The translations under genes and the position numbers were made by a program. Shown piece by piece: positions 35,972 through 45,700 of a stretch of DNA of 64,000 bases. The notes under the pieces were generated by a model. The model did not search any database. It was given only the letters and a program-made list of their open reading frames with translations, and was not told the origin of the DNA. Every line of letters begins with the position of its first letter. The first letter of the stretch is position 1. Source of the stretch: Candidatus Saccharimonadota bacterium (GTDB lineage Bacteria; Patescibacteriota; Saccharimonadia; Saccharimonadales; UBA4665); assembly GCA_002746885.1 (NCBI GenBank), contig PDRS01000005.1, positions 248,001 through 312,000 on the forward strand, read 5' to 3'.

Positions 35972-37381
35972 TTATTTGTGTAATTTCTGGCGAGGAAGCA
36001 TGTTACGGGCAAGCAGCAAAGTGCGACGCATTGGCCGACCAATAAACGTGCCAAAGCTAGCTCCAGAGGCGATAGCAAAGGCAATCAACGCTGCGTTGAA
36101 AAGTGTCAGCATACCTCCGTTGAGATCGCCGTAGCTTGAGCCAAGAACAACTTTCATCAAGCCGTTATATAACGTCAAACCAGGAACAAGCGGTACGATG
36201 CCCGCCATAATGAGCCCCGACGACGAACTGCGCCAAAACCGCGCAACTATTGTCGCAGTAAAACCTACCGCCATCGCCGCCATACCGCTTGCAACGACCG
36301 TAGTCAAGTTGAGCTGAGCATAACTCATCTGGTAGATCAGCCAAGCGAACACCCCCATACCGCCCGACGCCGCAATAGCCAGTTTTCCCGACTGCATACT
36401 GAGCGCATAACCTGCCGAAATCAACATTGCGCCCACGTACTGCCAGCCGCCGCGAGCGAGCACTTCCTGACCAGAGTTTACCGAAATCGCAAAACCAAGC
36501 TGCTTCGCCACATACAACCCAATGATCACACCCGTTACAATACCTGCCGTCATTATCATAACCTTCAAAAGACGAGCGTTCGCCGTTACATAATATTCAT
36601 CTATAGCGTCTTGCACAGCGCCGACCACAGCCAATCCAGCAGCCAACATCACGATACCGCCTATGACAATAAGTGTTGGATTTACCCCAGAAAACAGCGC
36701 AAACTCCGCTCGACCAGCCCAGGTCACCAGCGCAGCAACCAAGGTAATAATAGTAGCCGAAGATATTTGCGCAAAAAACGTCGGCGTGTTTTTTGTTTCG
36801 AAAAACTTCAGTAGATACGTCACCCCAACACCGACCAGCAGCATGATAGCGATGATGATCGGCTTGGCGCCAAACATTATTCCCACTCCGGCGCTAATAA
36901 ACGCACTGCCGACCGCCTTAAGCCACTGCGGATATTCCCACGGCGATTCCAGTAGTTTTTCTAGTCTGTCTTCGGCCTCACTCAGCTCTAGATCACCAGC
37001 CGCAATCTCGTGAATAAGCTCCTGCAAGCTCTGCACGACCATATTGTTCGGCGTCTGCGGTCGCGCGTGCCGAATCAGCGTCAGCGGTTCCAGCGTATCG
37101 CCCCTGTCTTGCGAAGCCATAATAGTCGTTGAGCTAATATCGAATTGTACTTTTCGCTTACAGTAGCGATCAGTAATATCAAGCGCCATACTCACGACAT
37201 CGCTCACCGCCACGCCCGAACCCAGCAAGACTTCTGCGCTCGTCGTCGCAAGTCGAAGTGCTCGAATATTCGGCGAAAGATGTTCGCTCAACTCCGCCTT
37301 AAGCGACGCATTCACTAGTTTCTCTTCCGACTGAAACGCGCCTTTCAAAGCCTGTTTTATATGGGTAATTTTTTCTTGCAC
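35972..37381 (-). CDS. ThrE-like threonine/serine exporter family protein
   Basis: This protein of about 469 residues has a soluble N-terminal domain (1-165) with HARPQTPNN-type residues and about ten membrane helices. It matches the DUF1212 plus DUF3815 arrangement of ThrE, here in one chain. It probably exports small amino acids or related solutes. The second GTG (37381) is preferred because TATACT (37388-37393) ends six bases before it. The first GTG (37387) abuts the -10 box. Confidence 0.82.
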   Translation of the reverse strand: MQEKITHIKQALKGAFQSEEKLVNASLKAELSEHLSPNIRALRLATTSAEVLLGSGVAVSDVVSMALDITDRYCKRKVQFDISSTTIMASQDRGDTLEPLTLIRHARPQTPNNMVVQSLQELIHEIAAGDLELSEAEDRLEKLLESPWEYPQWLKAVGSAFISAGVGIMFGAKPIIIAIMLLVGVGVTYLLKFFETKNTPTFFAQISSATIITLVAALVTWAGRAEFALFSGVNPTLIVIGGIVMLAAGLAVVGAVQDAIDEYYVTANARLLKVMIMTAGIVTGVIIGLYVAKQLGFAISVNSGQEVLARGGWQYVGAMLISAGYALSMQSGKLAIAASGGMGVFAWLIYQMSYAQLNLTTVVASGMAAMAVGFTATIVARFWRSSSSGLIMAGIVPLVPGLTLYNGLMKVVLGSSYGDLNGGMLTLFNAALIAFAIASGASFGTFIGRPMRRTLLLARNMLPRQKLHK

Positions 37382-37531
37382 AGACACAGTATAGCAGCTG
37401 TGCTTTTGCTTTTATCATTTTTTCATACGGCGGGTCGCGCCGCTGACAAACCACGCCTTTTCGAGCTACTGCAAACAAAACCAAAAACCTGCGTTTGCAA
37501 GGTACTAGAACCAAACCAGCGTCACGCTCGC

Positions 37532-37780
37532 TTAGCCAACACCTAAAACGCGAGACAGGGTAGGAACGTCGTAGCCAAGCACGCCCTGCGATTTACCAGC
37601 ATCATCGGTAACGTATGTGAACGGTACGCCCATTTGACCGCTCAACTGTACCATTTCCTGTGCTCGATTTGGGTCGCGGTCGACGAGCACTTCTTCAAAC
37701 TCAACTTTTTTCTCTTCCAGCCATTTTTTAACCATAGTGCAGTAGGGGCAGGTTGTCGTACTATAAACGGTTACTTTCAT
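37532..37780 (-). CDS. Glutaredoxin-like protein, CPYC type
   Basis: This 82-residue thioredoxin-fold protein has C-P-Y-C at residues 11-14, the cis-Pro segment QMGVPFTYV and the end LGYDVPTLSRVLG. It is a glutaredoxin or NrdH-type reductant. AAAGGA precedes the ATG. The promoter has a 7-1-7 operator matching that of the Fur-family gene at 39328, so it is probably regulated by metal or peroxide. Confidence 0.9.
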   Translation of the reverse strand: MKVTVYSTTTCPYCTMVKKWLEEKKVEFEEVLVDRDPNRAQEMVQLSGQMGVPFTYVTDDAGKSQGVLGYDVPTLSRVLGVG

Positions 37781-37821
37781 TGCAAAATCCTTTCTTTACT
37801 TCTTGTATAATGTCGTTTTAT

Positions 37822-37836
37822 TGTAAATTATTTACA
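37822..37836. promoter_or_regulatory. 7-1-7 operator at the glutaredoxin promoter
   Basis: TGTAAAT-T-ATTTACA is a perfect inverted repeat of the size bound by Fur/PerR/Zur proteins. It lies between a TTGAAT -35 (37843-37848, minus) and a TACAAT -10 (37820-37825, minus) spaced by 17 bases, overlapping the -10 box. Confidence 0.7.
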
Positions 37837-37844
37837 TTTACTAT

Positions 37845-38444
37845 TCAAGTTTTATCCTGTACCTGCTGTCCTTTCTGCGCTCGAATAGTCGAAAGCCGCA
37901 AACCCAACACATAAACACCAAACAGTCCTACGGCAACTGCTATCGGCAACGCAATAGCAGTCAGCCGCTCCGAAACAGCAAGCGCCGAGCTAGACGCAAA
38001 CATCGCAATAATTGGCGTCAACAAAGATGTGCCGCACGCCGGACAACCGAGACCAATCACCGCCAACAAACCAGTCAAAGAGCTGCCGCCAATAAGCTTT
38101 GCGTCAGCCTTTTGCTGATGACGCATAGCGTAAGCTAGTAGCGAAACATTGACACCCTGAATCACGGCCAGAACGAGCATGAGCGTTACAGTTCCGTTAC
38201 CATTGACGTCGCGGACAGAGCGAAACGGACTCGCAAGCACTGATAGCTTTTCCCCGAAGGACACAGCCGAACTCCCCAGGATCACCCCTAACGTTTCTAA
38301 GTTAAATAGCCAGTACACGAGCTCAAAAAACAGCGTCGCTACCAACACAGCGAGCAGAGCATAACGCCATTGGCGCAAAACTCCTCCAGTTGCTCGCGCC
38401 GATATTTTTAACCGAAGGAGAAAAAAGGATATACGCCGACGCAT
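37845..38444 (-). CDS. Membrane protein with CPAC motif, partner of the DsbA-like protein
   Basis: This protein of about 199 residues has five or so membrane helices. A Cys pair in VIGLGCPACGTSLLTPI lies at a helix end, consistent with a redox-active membrane protein such as a DsbB-like or electron-carrying partner. The ATG overlaps the stop of the DsbA-like gene (TGATG). A GTG one codon earlier is possible. Function is inferred from this coupling and the Cys pair. Confidence 0.7.
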   Translation of the reverse strand: MRRRISFFLLRLKISARATGGVLRQWRYALLAVLVATLFFELVYWLFNLETLGVILGSSAVSFGEKLSVLASPFRSVRDVNGNGTVTLMLVLAVIQGVNVSLLAYAMRHQQKADAKLIGGSSLTGLLAVIGLGCPACGTSLLTPIIAMFASSSALAVSERLTAIALPIAVAVGLFGVYVLGLRLSTIRAQKGQQVQDKT

Positions 38445-39118
38445 CACAGCCTCGCCTGTATAAGTGCACTAATTGTTTCAAATGTAGGGTTGCCCCGCAC
38501 TGGAGTGCCGTTTACCAACAGATACGGCGTACTCGCAACTCCGTTTTTATTTGCTTCGTTCGTCGCAGCAGTGATGTCGGAAAGATGTTTTTTGGAATCC
38601 AGGCATTCCGAAAAGATCGGCCCGTCCAAGCCGCTCTCTAGCGCAATCTTTTTGACTAGATCGCCCGTTAGAATAATGTCGGATTTAGGATCAAGCCCGT
38701 CCTGAAAAACTCGTTTCGCTACATAGCGGTAAACATTGTCATGGTACGTCCAGAACTTGTCTTGGTCGACTGCGCAGTAAGCTCCCATACCAGCCTGTAC
38801 TGACCCTTCGGCAATAAACGCCATGGGGCGAAACTCATACTTCACTTTGCCCGTGTCAATAAACGCTTTATCGACCTGAGGCATAACTTGTATGCTAATG
38901 TACGAACACGAGGGGCAAAGAAAATCAGAATACTGTATAAACGAAACGGGCGCAGCAGCCGCCCCGCGGCTCATAGAACTATTGCTATTGACTGTTTCGA
39001 AAGCCGAGGCTGCAACATTTGCTTTGTTACCGCTGTCTTGAAAAACAATAAACGCAACAAAACCAACGACGAGCAGCACCGCCATTAAGCCAAACTTATT
39101 TTCTGACAACCACTGCAT
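38444..39118 (-). CDS. DsbA-like thiol oxidoreductase, membrane-anchored
   Basis: This 224-residue protein has an N-terminal membrane anchor (residues 10-27) and an extracytoplasmic thioredoxin domain of the DsbA family: FIQYSDFLCPSCSYIS with C-P-S-C, a helical insertion, and the cis-Pro segment VASTPYLLVNG. It probably forms disulfides in secreted proteins. AAAGGAGGGG is an excellent ribosome binding site before the ATG. It is translationally coupled to the CPAC membrane protein. Confidence 0.92.
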   Translation of the reverse strand: MQWLSENKFGLMAVLLVVGFVAFIVFQDSGNKANVAASAFETVNSNSSMSRGAAAAPVSFIQYSDFLCPSCSYISIQVMPQVDKAFIDTGKVKYEFRPMAFIAEGSVQAGMGAYCAVDQDKFWTYHDNVYRYVAKRVFQDGLDPKSDIILTGDLVKKIALESGLDGPIFSECLDSKKHLSDITAATNEANKNGVASTPYLLVNGTPVRGNPTFETISALIQARL

Positions 39119-39283
39119 ACCCCTCCTTTGGTAACAAACCTGCTACGATTAGTGTATTACTATTTTTGCCATAACGCTATAGCGATTATGTATACTGCTC
39201 CTCACAGATACTGCGTATAAGCTGCATACCGAATGCTACGCACCGTGTCTCCGCGAATAAAGCGAGTAGCAGAATAATATTAG

Positions 39284-39298
39284 TGTAAACGGTTTACA
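39284..39298. promoter_or_regulatory. 7-1-7 operator at the Fur-family gene promoter
   Basis: TGTAAAC-G-GTTTACA is a perfect inverted repeat. Its right half contains the -35 box TTTACA (39293-39298), which is 17 bases from the -10 TACAAT (39316-39321). This indicates autorepression. The half-site matches that of the glutaredoxin promoter at 37822. Confidence 0.75.
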
Positions 39299-39327
39299 AT
39301 AGCAACTACTTTTTATACAATGACGAT

Positions 39328-39732
39328 ATGAAAACAACCGCCAAAGGAACTACTGACCGCACAACCAAATACGTTACAGCTGTTCGCTTGTATATGCAGC
39401 GCAACGGGCATGCCACAAATGCTGCAATACTAAACGTAATGCGCAGCACATTTGGTAATGTCAGCGCCACTACTATTTACCGTGTAACCGCTCGCATGCT
39501 CGAACGCGGCGAATTGCGCCTTGCGCCGCCCGCACCTGGCAACGTCATGCGTCTCGACGCTCGCACGACCCCTCACGATCATTTCGTATGCGAAGACTGC
39601 GGCATGATTAAAGATGTCGACCTTGGCAAGCTTATTCGCCCAGAGCTCGAACGCTTGCTCGGCGACGGCTGCCACATTTCCGGCAGTCTCACCGTGAGCG
39701 GTACCTGCGCCCAGTGCCGCCGCAGACGGTGA
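39328..39732 (+). CDS. Fur-family transcriptional regulator
   Basis: This 134-residue protein has the Fur winged helix (residues 12-65, with the recognition helix near SATTIYRVTARMLERGELRL) and a metal-binding domain with TPHDHFVCEDC and a second CAQC pair near the C-terminus, giving a four-Cys structural zinc site. The dimerisation domain is short. It could be PerR-, Zur- or Fur-like, and the sequence does not decide. The ATG follows TACAAT by six bases with no ribosome binding site. Confidence 0.88.
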   Translation: MKTTAKGTTDRTTKYVTAVRLYMQRNGHATNAAILNVMRSTFGNVSATTIYRVTARMLERGELRLAPPAPGNVMRLDARTTPHDHFVCEDCGMIKDVDLGKLIRPELERLLGDGCHISGSLTVSGTCAQCRRRR

Positions 39733-39763
39733 GAAACACTCGTTTTGCTGCTATCATAGTGCT

Positions 39764-40537
39764 ATGCGTGCTTCGTACACCCACATAAATGGCTTGGGCA
39801 ATGATTTTCTGGTCTTTTCCGGACCGCTTCGCATATCCGCACAAACCATCGCTACGCTCTGTGATCGAGCAACCGGCATCGGCGCCGATGGCGTACTGGT
39901 TGTCAGTCCGCTCAGCGAAAAACGTGTTCGCATGCAGTACTGGAACGCCGATGGTTCGCCCGCCGAAATGTGCGGAAACGGCCTGCGCTGTACTGCCCGC
40001 TACGCGGTCGCAAACCGCTTCGTAAAACCAGGCGCGTTCCACGTCGAAACGCCCGTCGGGCCGCTTGAAGTCGTTTGCCCAGAGGAGCAAACAGCACCCA
40101 TAGAAACGCAAATCGGCCGGGTTCGCTGCGCGCCAGCCGCACTCAACCTACAAAACTGCTCTTGGCATACCGCAACCGTCGGTAACCCGCACGCTATTAC
40201 GTTTGTAGCAGACGTAGACGCCGCTCCCGTGGCAACGCTCGGTCCGCTTATTGAGCACGACACGCATTTTCCCAACAAAACCAATGTTGAATTTGCCGAA
40301 GTCGTTGACCCCGCACGTATTCGCCTGCGCATATGGGAACGCGGTGTCGGCGAAACGAAAGCCTGCGGCACAGGCATGGTTGCCGCAGCGGTTACCGCCG
40401 CCCAAGCAAAGCAAACTCAACTGCCAGTCACCGTCTGCGTGCCAGGCGGCGAAGCGAAAGTTTGGATTGATCCAGACGGATACGCGCGCTTACTCGGACC
40501 AGTCGAAACCACCGCTTCAGGAGTTACGGATATATGA
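39764..40537 (+). CDS. dapF: Diaminopimelate epimerase
   Basis: It converts LL- to meso-diaminopimelate for peptidoglycan. The 257-residue product has both catalytic cysteines in their motifs, EMCGNGLRC and KACGTGMVAAA, and the opening INGLGNDFLVF. The C-terminus is slightly short. TATCAT (39752-39757) lies six bases before the ATG. The next gene overlaps by ATGA. The presence of dapF implies meso-DAP in the wall. Confidence 0.94.
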   Translation: MRASYTHINGLGNDFLVFSGPLRISAQTIATLCDRATGIGADGVLVVSPLSEKRVRMQYWNADGSPAEMCGNGLRCTARYAVANRFVKPGAFHVETPVGPLEVVCPEEQTAPIETQIGRVRCAPAALNLQNCSWHTATVGNPHAITFVADVDAAPVATLGPLIEHDTHFPNKTNVEFAEVVDPARIRLRIWERGVGETKACGTGMVAAAVTAAQAKQTQLPVTVCVPGGEAKVWIDPDGYARLLGPVETTASGVTDI

Positions 40538-41340
40538 CATTTGGCTATTTTTCGCACAACGGCCATATACGACCAGCCAGCGAAGCAACCGTTCCGCTCG
40601 CGAGCATAGAGTATAGCTACGGGTTTGGCGTTTACGAAACCATACGAGTTTCGGACGGGGAAGTGCGGTTTCTGACTGAACACTGCGCACGCCTGCAAGC
40701 CTCGGCCGACGCGATTCGCCTAGAACACAGCTTCACTCCAGATGACATTGCCCAGTACATCACCGACCTCGTTACAGCAAACGAAGTAGAAATCTGTAAT
40801 ATAAAAGTGCTGCTCATAGGCGGCAAAACTGCAGCAGACGCAAGCTTGTACATTGTGTGTCTTGCGCCGTTTTTTGTACCACGCAAGCTCTACAAAACTG
40901 GCTGCCACTGCACGACATACGAATACGAACGCATGTATCCGCACGCCAAAACACTCAACATGCTGCCCAGCTACCTCGCATACCGCGATGCATTAGTCAG
41001 CGGCGGCTACGATGCACTACTCATCAATCGCCGCGGGGAAGTGACAGAAGGTACGCGCAGCAACTTTTTTACCCTAAGTGCGAAGAACATTTTTTCGCCG
41101 CCAGCGTCAGACATACTACCTGGCGTTACTAGAGACCATGTTCTGAAACTTGCCCGTGAACTTGGCTTCGATGTGACACACCAACCAATTCCACTAAAAA
41201 CAATTCCAAGCTACGAAGCCGCTTTCATCACCAGCACTTCAGCAAAAATCCTCCCGATTCACTCGGTCAACGACACAGTTCTACCAGACCCACCCGAAGC
41301 GCTCAAAAACCTTATGCGTGCATTCAACCAAACCTACTAA
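40534..41340 (+). CDS. PLP class IV aminotransferase (D-amino acid or branched-chain type)
   Basis: This 268-residue fold-type IV enzyme has ASIEYSYGFGVYETIRV, the PLP lysine in KTLNMLPSYLA, VTEGTRSNFF and ITSTSAKILPI. The family includes D-alanine, branched-chain and aminodeoxychorismate enzymes. Translational coupling (ATGA) to dapF favours a role in amino acids for peptidoglycan, such as D-alanine or D-glutamate, but the substrate is not proven. Confidence 0.85.
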   Translation: MTFGYFSHNGHIRPASEATVPLASIEYSYGFGVYETIRVSDGEVRFLTEHCARLQASADAIRLEHSFTPDDIAQYITDLVTANEVEICNIKVLLIGGKTAADASLYIVCLAPFFVPRKLYKTGCHCTTYEYERMYPHAKTLNMLPSYLAYRDALVSGGYDALLINRRGEVTEGTRSNFFTLSAKNIFSPPASDILPGVTRDHVLKLARELGFDVTHQPIPLKTIPSYEAAFITSTSAKILPIHSVNDTVLPDPPEALKNLMRAFNQTY

Positions 41341-41517
41341 AAAGTTTTCTTCACACCCTGAACAGCACACAAACAGCGCACATGTACCAACCAAGCAACA
41401 CACCCACCGAAAACAGATGATTTATAATCGACACATGCGATGCTGGCGCACTGATGGCTGTGTCCAACCGCCTGCGCTTCGATTTGCAACCTCGACTTCG
41501 CCGTAGCGCAAAAACCG

Positions 41518-42525
41518 CTACGACAGTATTTGTATGCCTAGTGCCGCATACAGCAGCAAAAACATCATGCCTTCCCACAACTGCACGCGTTTCGTAATAC
41601 CAACCACAACAAAAAGCAGCGTCGTCACCGTCAAACCAGTAAGCATCCATACCCCCTCAGGGAAGGCGAGGACTTGCGGCGCCAGTACGCCGCCCAAACC
41701 GGCAATGAGCAGCATATTGAACATGCACGAGCCCACAATATTACCCATAACTATGTCGCCCTTGCCCTTACCCAAAGCCTTCAGCGACACAACCAGCTCA
41801 GGCAAACTTGTGCCAACAGCAAGCGCAAAAAACGACACAACCCCCACGGCAATCCCCGCCGACTCAACCATCCACAAAAGGCTATCGACCGCGTACTTCG
41901 ACGCGGCGGCTAGACCGACAACCGACAGCAGCGCCACAACATAGACTTTCGCCGAAAACTGCGGTTCAGCGCGATCATGATCGGATTGTCTTTTTGGTTT
42001 TGGCTTCTCAGACACCACCGAACTCACCGCCTCGCTTCCTCGCAGCAGAGAAATAAATCCTTTGTGCTGCTCCGGCTCGTCGTTGTACATGAGCGTGTAC
42101 AGCAAATACCCGAGCAAGCCGAGTATCAGCAGAACCGCCTCGGACCGCTGGAGTACACCGTCCACAAGCAGTACGACAAACATAGCCGAAACAGTCAGCA
42201 GCAGCGGTAAATCAAGGTCAATAATGTCTTTCTTGAACCGTATTGTGCCGAGTATAAAGGTCGACACGCCTATTATGATGAGAACGTTCGCAATGTTTGA
42301 GCCGAGCACATTGCTCAGCACAATCTGGTTTTCGCCTGCGAGTACAGAAGCAATACTCGTCGCCAGTTCGGGAAGACTCGTTCCGATTCCCACCAGCAGC
42401 ACGCCTAGCACAAAACCTGGCAACCGCCAGTGTACGCCAATTCTTTCAGCGGCACCCAAAAACCAGTCGGCACACTTCACGACAAGCGCGAGCGCCACAA
42501 CAAACACCAAAGCGTGTAAAATCAT
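41518..42525 (-). CDS. Sodium/calcium exchanger family protein (CaCA)
   Basis: This protein of about 335 residues has two homologous membrane halves with the alpha-repeat motifs VGIGTSLPELATSIASVLAGENQIVLSNVLGSNIANVL and AVGTSLPELVVSLKALGKGKGDIVMGNIVGSCMFNML. A charged cytoplasmic loop (EKPKPKRQSDHDRAEP) joins them. It probably exchanges Ca2+ for Na+ or H+. TATACT (42532-42537) lies six bases before the ATG at 42525. A weak hairpin overlaps the stop codon. Confidence 0.92.
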   Translation of the reverse strand: MILHALVFVVALALVVKCADWFLGAAERIGVHWRLPGFVLGVLLVGIGTSLPELATSIASVLAGENQIVLSNVLGSNIANVLIIIGVSTFILGTIRFKKDIIDLDLPLLLTVSAMFVVLLVDGVLQRSEAVLLILGLLGYLLYTLMYNDEPEQHKGFISLLRGSEAVSSVVSEKPKPKRQSDHDRAEPQFSAKVYVVALLSVVGLAAASKYAVDSLLWMVESAGIAVGVVSFFALAVGTSLPELVVSLKALGKGKGDIVMGNIVGSCMFNMLLIAGLGGVLAPQVLAFPEGVWMLTGLTVTTLLFVVVGITKRVQLWEGMMFLLLYAALGIQILS

Positions 42526-42737
42526 ACGTCCAGTATACGACAAAGCGAACCGTAAATCACCGTCTTACGCACAAAAGTACCCGACTAGCGTTCGCGGCCG
42601 ACAACCAAGCAGCCAGAACCAGAGCATGTAGCCAAACCACACCAACCAAAGCAATACGGCCTAGAGAGAATACTTCATATAAAAAAGCATATAAACACTT
42701 CATTGCAAATATGTTAAATACGTATTAGTGTATATAA

Positions 42738-45700
42738 ATGTTCTTACACACTTTTTCCGGCGCATACGAGTCATTGGGCGACACATCTGCGCCGCTCGAT
42801 GCGCCTGAGTTTTTTACTCGCCAGCGGCGCAACGAGCCGCAGGCAGGATGCGGTTTACCGCCAAACGAGGCGCTATTCGACAGACCAAAAACATATGCCT
42901 TCGACCCGCTGGAACATATTTTCAACGCTGGATCATACGACTCCGAGACAGTCGCAGCCCGTAGAGAACTCATAGCAGAGCTACTATCGCTAACAAATCA
43001 GCCAGAAGCAGCACAAGCCTTTGCCGGCAGCTTCGCGCTCGGGGAACTCCACGACTGGCTTACTAAACCAACAAAAGACCCCGATCTCAGCAGCAAAGGC
43101 CAACCTATTTACACGCCGCGCATCGAACAGTACCGCAGAAATGCAAAAAAACAAACAGACAACGCATATGAACCTGACGATCATGCGGTCTGGAAGCTGC
43201 CAGAAGTTCATCGGCACAGCGAAGAAGCTGCACAAGCATTCACGATGACTTACGGGGAAAAATTCCCGCGGCTGGCTAAAGCAGTAGCTCAACAGACAGA
43301 AACGTTTTCACGCGTAAGTCCTGAGGACATCGACGTAAACACATATATCCGTAGCGCTGGGTCTGATACGGCCCAGTCTTGTCTCGACGAAGCACGATCA
43401 GCGTACCACGAAACGACAAACGCTGGAGCACTCGCTCACACAGTAGCTGGTTTAACACCTCAGGCGGTAGAAACAACCGAGGACGCCTTCTGCCTGGATG
43501 GTCTTGTGCAGCCTCTTTTTGAACACAGCAAACAAGATCCGCACAGCATCGAATTCGGCACAGACAGAACAGTTGTCGTCACTGGCGAAAATGGCGGCGG
43601 CAAAACATTTTTCCTAGAAGCAGTGTCAGCAGCTATACGAAACTCTCACTCGACCGGGCATGCCGCCGTCTCAAGCGGCGCTATGCCGCCGGTTCACTTG
43701 TTGCGATTCTTCGAAAGGCCAGCTAGCGGCGGCTCAGAACTCAGTGCGTTCGGCAAAGAAATCGTTATGCTCAGTAGGTTCGCGGAAAAAGTCGAGCGAT
43801 TACGAACTCAAAACCCCGATGCTATCGCTGTATATCTTGGCGACGAACCATTTTCCGGCACTGATCCGAACGAGAAACAACAATTACTGCACGTTTTTCT
43901 GCGCGGCCTACAAAAACTAGGCGTTGCTGCGATCATCGCGGCTCATGATGACGTATCAGGACTGGTCGCAAGCGGAGTCGCCGACCCATACAAAGTTGGC
44001 ATCGACGAAAACAACGTGCACACACTCGAAAAAGGCATCGGGGAAAGCGACGCCTTTACAGCAGCTCGTCGTCAGGGATTAGAAGAAGCTATCATCGAGC
44101 GCGCCGAGGCGCTAAAAAACGGGTCAGACGTAGACCTTTCGCACTGCGAAACACAACCGCTTACACCAACCTCACCGCCCGAACATTATAAGAGAAATGG
44201 CTCAGCTGGCCTCTCGTGGTTTTTTAACGTACCGCCAGCACGCCCACGCCCACAGGGGGAGGAGCATCTACATAACTTCACAGCAGAAGACGCCTCCAAG
44301 AAAGCACCGCGGTACGACGTAAACAAGATCATCGGCAACGATACTATCTTCGGCACACAAAACCCGCAATCTGTTTTGCATAAGCTGGTTTTGCAAGGCG
44401 GCACAACTTCAGAAACAATCCTCGCCGCTCGACAAGAATTTTTTGAGCGAGCCGGAAACTACCAAGCACTCGACACATTGCTCGCCGAACTAGCGGATTT
44501 TCGCCACCTTGTGTTTGCGCTCTCGGAAAGCCGCAGAGTGCGCAGCGAACCAAGCCCATTCGACGCTGCCAATCCGCTCGCCAACCTTCAGAAAGTTTTG
44601 CCCGCATTACTCGCAGATATCGACTTCACGCAGGCAAGAGATTACTACTACTCAAGCGAAGCCGCCGATGCTCACGACAAATATGCCGATGCTCTGTTTG
44701 ATTTCGCTGCTGCAATCATAGAGCAACATGGTTCAGATATAGAAAAACGCTTCATCGCACAATATCGTCAAGTGCTTGAGAAAGTTAACGAGTCATACAA
44801 ACTTGGCCGTCATCAAGAAAACACCCAAAACCCCAATGCTGACACCTCTTGGCAACGGGCAAAACGTCCGCTTGATAAGATTTTGCGCGCAGATTTGTAT
44901 GAGCTATGCGAGACCATATTGGCCGTTCGGCGCAGCTATCAACCAGACGAACACCAACTCACACCTGAGGACTCTTTGGGCGCCTTTGCCGCGGCAGGCC
45001 AACCAGACGAATACCAACTCACACCTGAGGAAGCACATGAAACCATAAAACAAAAGCTAGACGATATATTTTATCCCCTCAAGTTTCTTGGTTTAGATGA
45101 TGACACGCGGGATACACAGGATTTCCAACAACGTCGGGTTGAGCGCACATCACTTTCGTACAACGCCTACCGCGAGCTGCACAGGTTACTAACCAGCAAT
45201 CTTGAAGTTCCTCTGGAAACATTACAGCAAATCATCGTTGCAAAAAATCTGACAACCGACACAATACTCCCGTATGCGGAGAATTTTGACAAGCTTTACC
45301 GTGGCGCACAGGCAGGGGAAGCAGCCCGCCTAAGACTCACCTCATCCGAAGCACTCGCCATCTTGCGGTTTGCAGCTACAAATGCTGAACCGATAGATAA
45401 CATCATTCGGCACCTCAAAAACATCGGCGGTACAATTGCGGAAGACCTTGCGCGGTACTTTGACGACAATGTGCGCAGCTTTTTTGACGGCAAGTCGACA
45501 GGCGAAACATACCGACAGTACGTTACAGAAACAATGCAAGCCGCCAAGCCTGGCACATATCTAGACGTACGGTTACGGATTGGCGACGTTCTTCCGTCGC
45601 CTTATGAAAAGGTATTCCCAAGAAGCCCTCTCTCTGACGCAAGCGACTTATCTGGCATCCTCGTAGCCGCACAATACATGAAAACACAAGCGTACTCTCC

